Source: UBA7398 sp964597305
Lineage (GTDB): Bacteria > Actinomycetota > Actinomycetes > Nanopelagicales > Nanopelagicaceae
Reading direction: 5' to 3'
DNA length: 49,677 nucleotides
Assembly (NCBI GenBank): GCA_964597305.1
Contig: CAZQWU010000004.1
Span: 1 to 49,677, forward strand
Shown here one piece after another: positions 42,539-49,677 of the stretch. The first letter of the stretch is position 1. The number at the start of each line of letters is the position of its first letter. Below the pieces are notes generated by a model. The model was given only the letters and a program-made list of their open reading frames with translations. It did not search any database and had not been told where the DNA came from. A program made the position numbers and the translations under genes.

Positions 42539-43240
42539 ATGCCCACTGCACAATCTCGCGCGAATCGACCACATGCGAAGAGAGCTCGCGGGAAGAGTCC
42601 CGTACCTAAGCGGCGGATGAGCAGCGCTGATCGCAGGAATCAGTTAATCGAAGTTTCACGGGCACTCTTTGCCGAGAAAGGCGTTGAGGCTACGACAGTA
42701 GAAGAAATTGCAGCAGCAGCGGATGTTTCCAAACCTGTTATTTATGAACATTTCGGCGGTAAAGAAGGACTTTATGCCGTTGTCGTTGATCGTGAAATCG
42801 CTGCATTATTAGCATTAATTACGGCATCGCTTCAAGCTGGAAGACCACGCGCTCGAGCAGAAGCTGCGGCAATTGCATTTCTTACCTATATTGAAACACG
42901 AAGTGATGGATTTCAAATATTAGTTCGAGACTCAACGGTGGGAGCACAAAGCGGTTCTTTTGCAACGCTCATTAGTGATGTTGCAACACAGGTTGAAGGA
43001 ATTTTTGTAGAAGAATTTCGTGCGCGCGGATTTGATCCCAAAATGGCGCCGATGTATTCACAAATGTTGGTGGGAATGGTGGCGCTCACTGGTCAATGGT
43101 GGCTTGATTCCCAATGGCCATCACGCGATATTGTTGCGGCGCATATTGTGAATTTGGCTTGGAATGGACTCTCAAGTTTGGAATCCCGACCGCAAATGGC
43201 TAGCTTGGCTCAGGCGAAAATTAAGAAAACAAATAAGTAA
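42539..43240 (+). CDS. TetR-family transcriptional regulator
   Basis: 233 residues. A basic N-terminal extension rich in Arg/Lys/Pro precedes the helix-turn-helix: LIEVSRALFAEKGVEATTVEEIAAAADVSKPVIYEHFGGKEGLY (read in parts, about residues 37-80). The C-terminal ligand domain is of the type found in the mycobacterial Rv1019 regulator beside glmU and mfd. TACCGT lies seven bases before the ATG, so the mRNA may be leaderless. Targets are unknown; the convergent isoprenoid and rRNA-methylation genes are not obvious ones. Confidence 0.9.
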   Translation: MPTAQSRANRPHAKRARGKSPVPKRRMSSADRRNQLIEVSRALFAEKGVEATTVEEIAAAADVSKPVIYEHFGGKEGLYAVVVDREIAALLALITASLQAGRPRARAEAAAIAFLTYIETRSDGFQILVRDSTVGAQSGSFATLISDVATQVEGIFVEEFRARGFDPKMAPMYSQMLVGMVALTGQWWLDSQWPSRDIVAAHIVNLAWNGLSSLESRPQMASLAQAKIKKTNK

Positions 43241-43243
43241 AAA

Positions 43244-44161
43244 TTAATGATGATCAATTACACGTGCGCCAGCAACTGGACCTGTTGCTTGCACAATTGT
43301 TCCCACTACTCCGCTCGAGGTTAATGCAACAACAAGATCGAGTGAGTGCTCTTCATTTTCAGCAAGAAATGCCACAGTGGGGCCAGAACCAGAAACAATC
43401 CCGCCCAGAGCTCCGTAATCAAGTCCAACATCAAGAATAAGTCGAAGCGCTGGCTTCAAAGAACATGCTGCTGCTTGAAGATCATTTGATAAAGATTTTC
43501 CTAACGCAGCTGCATCTCCACTCATGAGAGCCTGCATTAATGCGCCATTCACGACGGGTTGTGCAACAGTGAGTCCGTCGCGTAATCGATCACATTCTTG
43601 ATAAACCGCGGGAGTCGAAAGTCCTGCGCTCGATAGCGCTAAAACCCAGTAATACGTGCCACGCGAAAGCGCCGGCGTTATGTTTTCACCTCGCCCTGTA
43701 CCGATAGCTGTACCACCGGAAATCGTGAATGGCACATCACTTCCCAGTGAACTGCCCACCTTCTCCATTTCATGTCGCGATATTCCTAAATTAAAAAGTG
43801 AATCAAGTGCAACGATGACACCGCCAGCATCTGCGCTACCACCGGCCATACCGCCAGCAACGGGGATTGATTTCTTGATTGAAATTGCCAGATCTCGAGG
43901 GAGCGCGTAATCCGTGCACATTAACTCGGCTGCTTTATAAGCCAAATTTCGTTGATCGAGAGGAACTGAATCGGCATGTTCGCCGGCAACGGTAACGGTA
44001 ATTCCTTTTCCCGGTTCTTGTGATCGAACTGTAATGTCATCAAAAAGCGATACCGCTTGAAAAACCGTAGCAACATCGTGATAACCAGTTTTATTGAGCG
44101 GTCCTACTGAAAGTTGTAAATTGATTTTTCCAGGGACACGAACTGTCGTTGCTTTACTCAT
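43244..44161 (-). CDS. ispE: 4-diphosphocytidyl-2-C-methyl-D-erythritol kinase
   Basis: 305 residues of the GHMP kinase family: VRVPGKINLQLSVGP (as VRVPGKINLQ), the ATP loop IPVAGGMAGGSADAGG and the C-terminal GIVSGSGPTVAFL. It phosphorylates CDP-methylerythritol in the non-mevalonate isoprenoid pathway, the pathway completed by IspH at 11713-12666. The ATG overlaps the rsmA stop as TAATG. Last gene of the metG-tatD-rsmA-ispE run. Confidence 0.95.
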   Translation of the reverse strand: MSKATTVRVPGKINLQLSVGPLNKTGYHDVATVFQAVSLFDDITVRSQEPGKGITVTVAGEHADSVPLDQRNLAYKAAELMCTDYALPRDLAISIKKSIPVAGGMAGGSADAGGVIVALDSLFNLGISRHEMEKVGSSLGSDVPFTISGGTAIGTGRGENITPALSRGTYYWVLALSSAGLSTPAVYQECDRLRDGLTVAQPVVNGALMQALMSGDAAALGKSLSNDLQAAACSLKPALRLILDVGLDYGALGGIVSGSGPTVAFLAENEEHSLDLVVALTSSGVVGTIVQATGPVAGARVIDHH

Positions 44162-45009
44162 TAGTGATGAGCGTATTCGGCAATCCGATAAAAGTCAGTA
44201 ATTGTCAGCGATTCACCGCGGAAAGTGGGTTCGATTCCGAGAGTTTTGAAGGCGTGTTCACTCTGCTGGATGTCGCCGAATCGATGTCCTATTACCTTTC
44301 GTATCATTTTTCGGCGTTGGCTAAACGCCTGATCTACAATGGCAAAAGTTCGAGCTCGTGCATCATCGTCGCCAAGCGGTGCATGTCGAATGAACTTCAC
44401 AAGTGATGAATCAACATTGGGAATCGGCCAAAAAATCGTCCGACTTACTGAACCTGCAAGTGAGAGATCTGCCCACCACGCTGCTTTAGCGCTCGGAGCA
44501 CCATAAATTTTTGAACCTGCCTGAGCTGCCAATCGTTCTGCCACCTCACTCTGAACCATTACCACCCCCGATGTAATCGTCGGAAATTTCTCCAAGATTC
44601 TCAGAAGAACTGGCACCGAAACGTTGTAAGGAAGATTTGCCACAAGCTTGGTGGGCTTTTTTTCCCATAGTGGAATATTTTCATCGAGCTCCATCGCATC
44701 ACATTGGTGCACAGTGATATTGGTGGCGCCATGGCGCTGGGTTGTCGCCGGGAGTAATTTCGCGAGGCGATGATCGATTTCGATTGCAATAACGTGGTGG
44801 GCACGTTGTGCAAGTGCAAGCGTCAACGAACCTAGCCCTGGTCCAATTTCTAAAACGGTATCGGCGCCATCGACTTCAGCAGTTCTCACTATTTTTTGGC
44901 AGACATTGCTATCAATCACAAAGTTCTGACCCAATTTTTTCGCCGGACGTAAGTCTAAGTCTCGTGCTAATTCGCGAATTTCACTGGCGCCTAAGAGTGA
45001 AATGTTCAT
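44161..45009 (-). CDS. rsmA: 16S rRNA dimethyladenosine transferase RsmA (KsgA)
   Basis: 282 residues with KKLGQNFVIDSNV, the SAM-binding VLEIGPGLGSLT, the catalytic ANLPYNVSVP and a C-terminal domain with FSQRRKMIRK. It dimethylates two adenines near the 3' end of 16S rRNA; loss gives kasugamycin resistance. ATGA overlap with tatD upstream. In mycobacteria and streptomycetes an rpfB gene usually lies between tatD and rsmA; here it is absent. Confidence 0.95.
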   Translation of the reverse strand: MNISLLGASEIRELARDLDLRPAKKLGQNFVIDSNVCQKIVRTAEVDGADTVLEIGPGLGSLTLALAQRAHHVIAIEIDHRLAKLLPATTQRHGATNITVHQCDAMELDENIPLWEKKPTKLVANLPYNVSVPVLLRILEKFPTITSGVVMVQSEVAERLAAQAGSKIYGAPSAKAAWWADLSLAGSVSRTIFWPIPNVDSSLVKFIRHAPLGDDDARARTFAIVDQAFSQRRKMIRKVIGHRFGDIQQSEHAFKTLGIEPTFRGESLTITDFYRIAEYAHH

Positions 45010-45863
45010 GAAAAAGAACCAAAAACGAGTTCGGCATTGTCACTGCATAACTGTGCAACGTGTTCTGGTGACTCGTGTCGCTCATGTGCAATTGCTCGAA
45101 TGGTGTTCGGTATTTGTGCCGGAGTATTGAGCGCTCCCCGATGTGGCATGGGGCATAAAAATGGTGAATCAGTTTCCACCAATAAAAGATGCGGTGGCAC
45201 AAGTGATGCAGCCTCACGCAGGTGCGGCGCATTTTTGAACGTCACTGTGCCAGCAAATGAAAGGTAATAACCAGCCGAGATGCATTCGCGTGCCATGTCA
45301 GCATCGCCAGAAAAGCAATGGAAAACGGTTTTCTCAGGCGCACCTTCTTCTTGCAAGACATCGAGAACAGCACGATGTGCATCGCGGTCATGTATCACTA
45401 ACGCTTTGTTATGACGTTTTGCGATATCAATATGTCGGCGGAAAGAATATTTTTGTCGATCTTGCAGAGCAGGTTCGGTGCGAAAGAAATCTAATCCCGT
45501 TTCACCAATGGCACGTACTCGTTCATTCGCCGCTAGCTTTTCAATAAGTGAAATATCGTGTTCGAGATCATCAACAACAGGGGCTTCGTTGGGATGTAGC
45601 GCTACAGCAGCTAACACGCGCGGCCAGGCGTTAGCGAAATCAACGCACCATTGAGATTGCTCAGCCGAATATCCCACTTGAACAATACGATCAATACCAA
45701 CGCTTTGACATTCAGCAAGTAATTCAGCAAACCGCACGTCAGAAGGTGTTGCGCCGTCAAACACCAACTCTAAATGTGCGTGTGAATCTACTGTTGGATA
45801 ATTGAGTGGGAGTGGTAGCGGTGCCGGCGGTCGATCAATATCTCGATTATGTCGATCTGCCAT
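45006..45863 (-). CDS. tatD: TatD-family metal-dependent DNase
   Basis: 285 residues from the ATG at 45863, three bases after the metG stop; the longer open frame lies within metG. Metal ligands VDSHAHLELV, AIGETGLDFFR, VIHDRDAHRAV, FHCFSGDADMA and VETDSPFLCP are conserved. The family are 3'-5' exonucleases acting in DNA repair and possibly tRNA processing. Translation is probably coupled to metG, since no Shine-Dalgarno is seen. Confidence 0.93.
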   Translation of the reverse strand: MADRHNRDIDRPPAPLPLPLNYPTVDSHAHLELVFDGATPSDVRFAELLAECQSVGIDRIVQVGYSAEQSQWCVDFANAWPRVLAAVALHPNEAPVVDDLEHDISLIEKLAANERVRAIGETGLDFFRTEPALQDRQKYSFRRHIDIAKRHNKALVIHDRDAHRAVLDVLQEEGAPEKTVFHCFSGDADMARECISAGYYLSFAGTVTFKNAPHLREAASLVPPHLLLVETDSPFLCPMPHRGALNTPAQIPNTIRAIAHERHESPEHVAQLCSDNAELVFGSFS

Positions 45864-45865
45864 TA

Positions 45866-47425
45866 TTACTGAGTTTCTAATTCGGGCAATCGTGGAAAGA
45901 GAACTGCGCCTTTTGATATCTGACAATTTTTTAGTTGGCCCCATCGTGCAACATCACCAATGCGCTGATGTGTAATAGGACCAAGCACCTCTGCTCCTAA
46001 ACTCTGCCAAAGCTTCTCTGTCGTTGCCGGCATAATAGGATGTAACAAGACAGCCAATGCGCGGAGTGATTCTGCGGTGTTATACAAAATTGCATGCAAT
46101 TCATCTGCGCGAGCAGGATCCTTTGCAACAGCCCATGGTTCTTTCTCCGTGACATAACCATTAACGCGTTTACAAAAATCCATCACCGTCGTTATTCCAG
46201 TTTGGAAATCTAGCGCGCACATTGCTTTATCTGCCTGCTCTGCGGTTTCGCGCAACGCTGATTCCAACTCAAGGCAGGCAACTGGTTGAGGTAATTTTCC
46301 TTCACAGTATTTCTCCACCATAGCAGCAAGGCGCGAAGCAAGATTTCCAAAATCATTCGCAAGCTCACTTGTATAACGGGCGGACATATCCTCCCACGAG
46401 AACGAACCATCGCTCCCGAACGGTATTGCGCGTAAAAAATAATATCGAAATGCGTCGACGCCAAAATGATCAGTAATGTCGCCCGGAGCAATTCCAGTTA
46501 ATTTGCTCTTACTCATCTTTTCGCCACCAACAAGTAACCAGCCATGGGCAAATACTTTTTTCGGTACCGCAATCCCCGCTGCCATCAACATCGCTGGCCA
46601 AATCACCGCATGGAATCGCAAAATATCTTTTCCTACTAAGTGAACATCTGCCGGCCACGTACTTGCGAATTTTCTTCCTAATTCGCTTGTGGGATCTTCG
46701 CCGAGGCCAACTGCTGTGGCGTAATTAAGTAGCGCATCAAACCAAACGTAAACAACTTGTCGTGAATCCCAAGGAACTTCTATTCCCCAATTGAACGTCG
46801 AGCGGGAGATTGATAAATCTTGAACGCCTCCTTCTAAAAATGCGATCACTTCGTTGCGCGCGCTCTCAGGTTCGCAGGCAGATGGATTTTTCTTGTAATG
46901 CTCAAGCAATGGTGTAACAAAAGCAGACAATTTAAAAAACCAATTTGTTTCGCTCACTGACTCAACTGGTTTTGAATGGATCGAGCAATTGCCATCTATG
47001 AGATCACCGGGGAGTTTAAATTCTTCACAACCAACGCAATAGGGACCTTCATACTTTCCCTCGTATATAAATCCTTTTTCCATTAATCCTTGCAAAAATC
47101 GTTGCACACGAGTTTCGTGGCGTTTCTCCGTTGTTCGAATGAAATCATCGTTGGCGATATTGAGTGATCTCCAGGTTGGTTTCCACGCGCTCTCTACCAA
47201 TTGATCACACCACTCTTGTGGTTTGGTGTGATGAGCTTCTGCAGTTCTCATCACTTTCTGACCATGTTCGTCTGTGCCTGTGAGAAACCAGACCGCTTCA
47301 CCTCGTTGTCGATGCCATCGAGTTAAGACATCCCCTGCAACCGTTGTGTAGGCATGACCAATATGGGGGGCATCATTGACGTAATAAATAGGTGTGGTGA
47401 GGTAAAACGCTTTCTGTTCAGTCAC
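45866..47425 (-). CDS. metG: Methionyl-tRNA synthetase
   Basis: 519 residues: HIGH motif (residues 21-24) in NDAPHIGHAYT, a zinc knuckle (YCVGC and NCSIH near 129-147), the KMSKS loop in GGEKMSKSKLTG and a helical anticodon-binding domain. It ends without the C-terminal tRNA-binding extension found in E. coli MetRS, as in mycobacteria. rsmI lies ten bases upstream, tatD follows directly. Confidence 0.96.
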   Translation of the reverse strand: MTEQKAFYLTTPIYYVNDAPHIGHAYTTVAGDVLTRWHRQRGEAVWFLTGTDEHGQKVMRTAEAHHTKPQEWCDQLVESAWKPTWRSLNIANDDFIRTTEKRHETRVQRFLQGLMEKGFIYEGKYEGPYCVGCEEFKLPGDLIDGNCSIHSKPVESVSETNWFFKLSAFVTPLLEHYKKNPSACEPESARNEVIAFLEGGVQDLSISRSTFNWGIEVPWDSRQVVYVWFDALLNYATAVGLGEDPTSELGRKFASTWPADVHLVGKDILRFHAVIWPAMLMAAGIAVPKKVFAHGWLLVGGEKMSKSKLTGIAPGDITDHFGVDAFRYYFLRAIPFGSDGSFSWEDMSARYTSELANDFGNLASRLAAMVEKYCEGKLPQPVACLELESALRETAEQADKAMCALDFQTGITTVMDFCKRVNGYVTEKEPWAVAKDPARADELHAILYNTAESLRALAVLLHPIMPATTEKLWQSLGAEVLGPITHQRIGDVARWGQLKNCQISKGAVLFPRLPELETQ

Positions 47426-47434
47426 CTGTACATC

Positions 47435-48280
47435 CTATTCAGTTTCGCGTTTATGCCGAACCATGGCATCAAAAACTAATCTCTTCGGAATATCGAAACG
47501 TTGAGCGACCTCAGAAATTGCTGCTTTACGGGGGTGCCCGAGACTTTCTTGTTCAAGGACTGCGTTGATGACTTCGTCTTCGGAATATTCCAATTCTGCT
47601 GGGTCAAATCCTGCAATAACTAAAGTTATTTCACCCAAAATAGGTTTTGATTGACTCCAGTGAAGAGCTTCGCTCAAATTTCCGCGAAACACTTCTTCAT
47701 ACGTTTTTGTCATCTCTCGACATATGACGATTGCGCGCTTGTCTCCGAGATATCGATGAGCAGAATCAAGCGAATCACACAATCGATGTGGTGCTTCAAA
47801 TGCCACAATTGTTCGAGGTTCGTGGAGTAAGCCCAGATAAAAAGTATCTCGCGCACCACTGGTGCGTGGAACAAATCCCTCGAAAGTAAATCGATCTGAA
47901 GGCAAACCTGAAAGCGCTAGTGCGGTAATTACTGCACTTGGCCCCGGCAATACAGAGACAGAAATTTTGCGGCGCACACACTCGCGAACCAGTCGAAACC
48001 CGGGATCACTTACCGTGGGCATGCCAGCATCCGTTACAACAAGAAGGTCATGGCCCGATTCGATAATTTCTATAAGGTGATCAACTTTTTCGTCTTCATT
48101 TCCCTCAAAAAAAGATGTGACCTTGGCATGATGTTCAATTCCAAGATCCTGACATAACCGCGTTAATTTTCGAGAATCTTCCGCGGCAATATGAGTCGCA
48201 ACGCTGAGAGCCTGACGTAACCGTTCCGAGGCATCACCGACATTGCCTAACGGAACTCCTGCCAATATCAATTGCGACAT
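47435..48280 (-). CDS. rsmI: 16S rRNA 2'-O-methyltransferase RsmI
   Basis: 281 residues with LILAGVPLGNVGDASERL, AAEDSRKLTRL, VVTDAGMPTVSDPGFRLV and LPGPSAVITALALSGLPSDRF as separate conserved blocks of the tetrapyrrole-methylase-like fold. It methylates C1402 of 16S rRNA. It is transcribed divergently from the mannosyltransferase across a 14-base gap, as in mycobacteria (Rv1002c/Rv1003). Confidence 0.95.
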   Translation of the reverse strand: MSQLILAGVPLGNVGDASERLRQALSVATHIAAEDSRKLTRLCQDLGIEHHAKVTSFFEGNEDEKVDHLIEIIESGHDLLVVTDAGMPTVSDPGFRLVRECVRRKISVSVLPGPSAVITALALSGLPSDRFTFEGFVPRTSGARDTFYLGLLHEPRTIVAFEAPHRLCDSLDSAHRYLGDKRAIVICREMTKTYEEVFRGNLSEALHWSQSKPILGEITLVIAGFDPAELEYSEDEVINAVLEQESLGHPRKAAISEVAQRFDIPKRLVFDAMVRHKRETE

Positions 48281-48294
48281 GCTGTAATTGTGTC

Positions 48295-49566
48295 ATGCGG
48301 ACCATGCGTGAGCGAATGAGTCTCATCGGAATCTTGATACTGAGTTTAATTCTTCGACTATGGAATCTGGGTTCGCCCAAAGGATTTGTTTTTGATGAGG
48401 TGTATTACGTCGATGGCGCTCGCGATTACCTTGCACACTTGGTGGAAATGGATAAAGCACAAGCTGAATTTGTCGTGCATCCACCCTTGGGTAAATGGCT
48501 TATCGCTGCCGGGATTAAGATTTTTGGTGATCGCGAATTTGGCTGGCGTATCAGCGCTGCTCTTATCGGAACTCTCTCCATTTATCTTATTTATCGCATT
48601 TCACGTGATCTTTTTTCCTCAGAATTTCTCGCGTTAAGTGCAGCGCTACTGACTGGATTAGACGGACTCCACTTGGTCATGTCGAGAACAGCGCTTCTCG
48701 ATATTTTCTTGATGTTTTTTACGCTGTTAAGTTTTTGGTTTTTCTTAAGGAAAAATAATTGGTTATTAGGTATTTCACTTGCAGCCGCATGTGCTGTGAA
48801 GTGGAGCGGAATCTATTTTGCATTGATCTTTATTGCACTTGCGGTATTGCGAGACTTCCGAACACATAAAAAGTTATCGTTGGTATGGATTCCGCAATTC
48901 ATTCTTATCCCGCCTCTTGTTTATCTCTCGACATGGTGGGGATGGTTCATTACTCATACCGGGTGGGATAGAAATATTTCATCGAATCCTTTGATCTCTC
49001 TCTGGAAATATCATCGAGAAATGTTGAATTTCCATACCGGATTAATCCAAGCTCATTCATATTCTGCGCACCCTTGGTCATGGTTAATTCTTGGCCGACC
49101 AACATCGTTCTTTTATGAATCACCGACATGTGCAAGTCAAAGTTGTTCACAAGAAATACTTGCCCTCGGAACGCCATTTCTCTGGTGGGCTGGCACACTT
49201 GCGATTTTTATAACAGTGGGTTACACAATCAGTCGTCGCGATAAAAAAGGAATGCTCATTCTCAGTGGGATTGTCGCCGGATACCTACCGTGGTTTGCAT
49301 TTCAAAAACGAACAGTTTTCTCCTTTTATTCAATAGTTTTTGAACCGTTTCTTATCTTGGCGATTGTGTATTGCCTTTCGATATTTGTCGACAGTCGCTC
49401 TATGTCAGCTCCTCAAATAACCGTTTATAAACAACGATTACGCGCGGTTTACGGACTCTACCTCGCAATTGGTCTCTGTTTTCTTTATTTTCTGCCAATT
49501 TATCTCGGCCAAATAATTCCCTATGATCAGTGGCACGCCCGAATGTGGTTTCCCAGTTGGATTTAA
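48295..49566 (+). CDS. pmt: Protein O-mannosyltransferase (PMT family)
   Basis: 423 residues with many hydrophobic helices. The first outside loop has the catalytic DE pair in GFVFDEVYYVDGARDY and then VHPPLGKWLIAAG, both hallmarks of bacterial PMT. It transfers mannose from polyprenyl phosphate to secreted proteins exported by Sec. The C-terminus QWHARMWFPSWI matches the usual family end, so the gene looks complete although about 100 residues shorter than the mycobacterial enzyme (recollection). No Shine-Dalgarno; ATG 14 bases from the divergent rsmI start. Confidence 0.92.
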   Translation: MRTMRERMSLIGILILSLILRLWNLGSPKGFVFDEVYYVDGARDYLAHLVEMDKAQAEFVVHPPLGKWLIAAGIKIFGDREFGWRISAALIGTLSIYLIYRISRDLFSSEFLALSAALLTGLDGLHLVMSRTALLDIFLMFFTLLSFWFFLRKNNWLLGISLAAACAVKWSGIYFALIFIALAVLRDFRTHKKLSLVWIPQFILIPPLVYLSTWWGWFITHTGWDRNISSNPLISLWKYHREMLNFHTGLIQAHSYSAHPWSWLILGRPTSFFYESPTCASQSCSQEILALGTPFLWWAGTLAIFITVGYTISRRDKKGMLILSGIVAGYLPWFAFQKRTVFSFYSIVFEPFLILAIVYCLSIFVDSRSMSAPQITVYKQRLRAVYGLYLAIGLCFLYFLPIYLGQIIPYDQWHARMWFPSWI

Positions 49567-49677
49567 TTATTCGTTGACTGCGCGAGAATTATCTACTTTT
49601 TCTTGATCGAAGAGTTCTTCTCGTGGCATAGCCACCGCATCAAGTTCAGCCTTGATTCGTGCTTGCTCTTCACTCCA
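49567..49677 (-). CDS. C-terminal fragment of an unidentified protein
   Basis: The last 36 codons and stop of a gene that continues beyond the window, read on the minus strand. The visible end is acidic and helical: WSEEQARIKAELDAVAMPRE, then ELFDQEKVDNSRAVNE. It abuts the mannosyltransferase stop with no gap. Too short to identify. Confidence 0.65.
   Translation of the reverse strand, partial: WSEEQARIKAELDAVAMPREELFDQEKVDNSRAVNE

Overview
The window reads as a piece of chromosome from a streamlined, fairly AT-rich actinobacterium. Spot counts give roughly 45-48% G+C, intergenic gaps are tiny, and many start codons overlap the preceding stop. The actinobacterial assignment rests on a WhiB7-type WhiB regulator, the DUF5679, DUF501, DUF3817 and DUF4307 families, a family-5 uracil-DNA glycosylase, PhoH2, a bacterial protein O-mannosyltransferase and Mfd/MazG/enolase linkage. 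A freshwater 'Nanopelagicales/acI'-like organism would fit, but that is inference; no rRNA is present to prove it.

Layout. (1) 1-5.9 kb: a DUF5679 zinc-ribbon protein, an orphan ThiF/TOMM-cyclodehydratase-like protein, whiB7 with an attenuator-like leader, uvrD2, nudC and an endonuclease/exonuclease/phosphatase-family protein. This resembles, from memory, the M. tuberculosis Rv3196-Rv3199c neighbourhood. (2) 5.9-7.1 kb: two genes of phage type, one looking like a single-strand annealing protein, with no other prophage genes. (3) 7.1-21.2 kb: typA, ychF, rmuC, a small membrane protein, ispH, xseAB, class I fumarase, a secreted transglycosylase-like protein behind a 15-bp tandem repeat, phoH2, a Z-isoprenyl transferase, DUF3817, SURF1, a 44-residue membrane peptide, DUF4307 and greA; much of this parallels Rv1080c-Rv1112. 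(4) 21.2-26.0 kb: a drug-efflux block (DrrAB-like ABC transporter and two MFS pumps). (5) 26.0-49.7 kb: Bax-inhibitor-like protein, a class-I-shaped tRNA with UAA anticodon, UDG, ppx, DUF501, ftsB-like, eno, mazG, a SurA-like lipoprotein, mfd, ppc, pth, rplY, prs, glmU, tRNA-Gln, a TetR regulator, ispE, rsmA, tatD, metG, rsmI and a protein O-mannosyltransferase. This is nearly collinear with Rv1002c-Rv1026.

Functionally it is mostly housekeeping: isoprenoid supply (ispH, ispE, uppS-like), cell-envelope precursors (glmU, mannosyltransferase, transglycosylase), translation (metG, rsmA, rsmI, pth, L25, typA, two tRNAs), DNA repair (uvrD2, xseAB, rmuC, mfd, UDG, tatD), central carbon metabolism (eno, ppc, fumarase, prs) and antibiotic tolerance (whiB7, efflux pumps).

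I do not see a convincing new multi-gene system. The most interesting signals are at smaller scale: the whiB7 leader (uORF, terminator and an upstream copy of the terminator arm), two divergent gene pairs sharing the same 25-nt intergenic geometry with mirrored -10 hexamers and apparently leaderless starts, the short-variable-loop tRNA with a UAA anticodon, the isolated phage recombination pair, and the 15-bp tandem array in the leader of a cell-wall enzyme.
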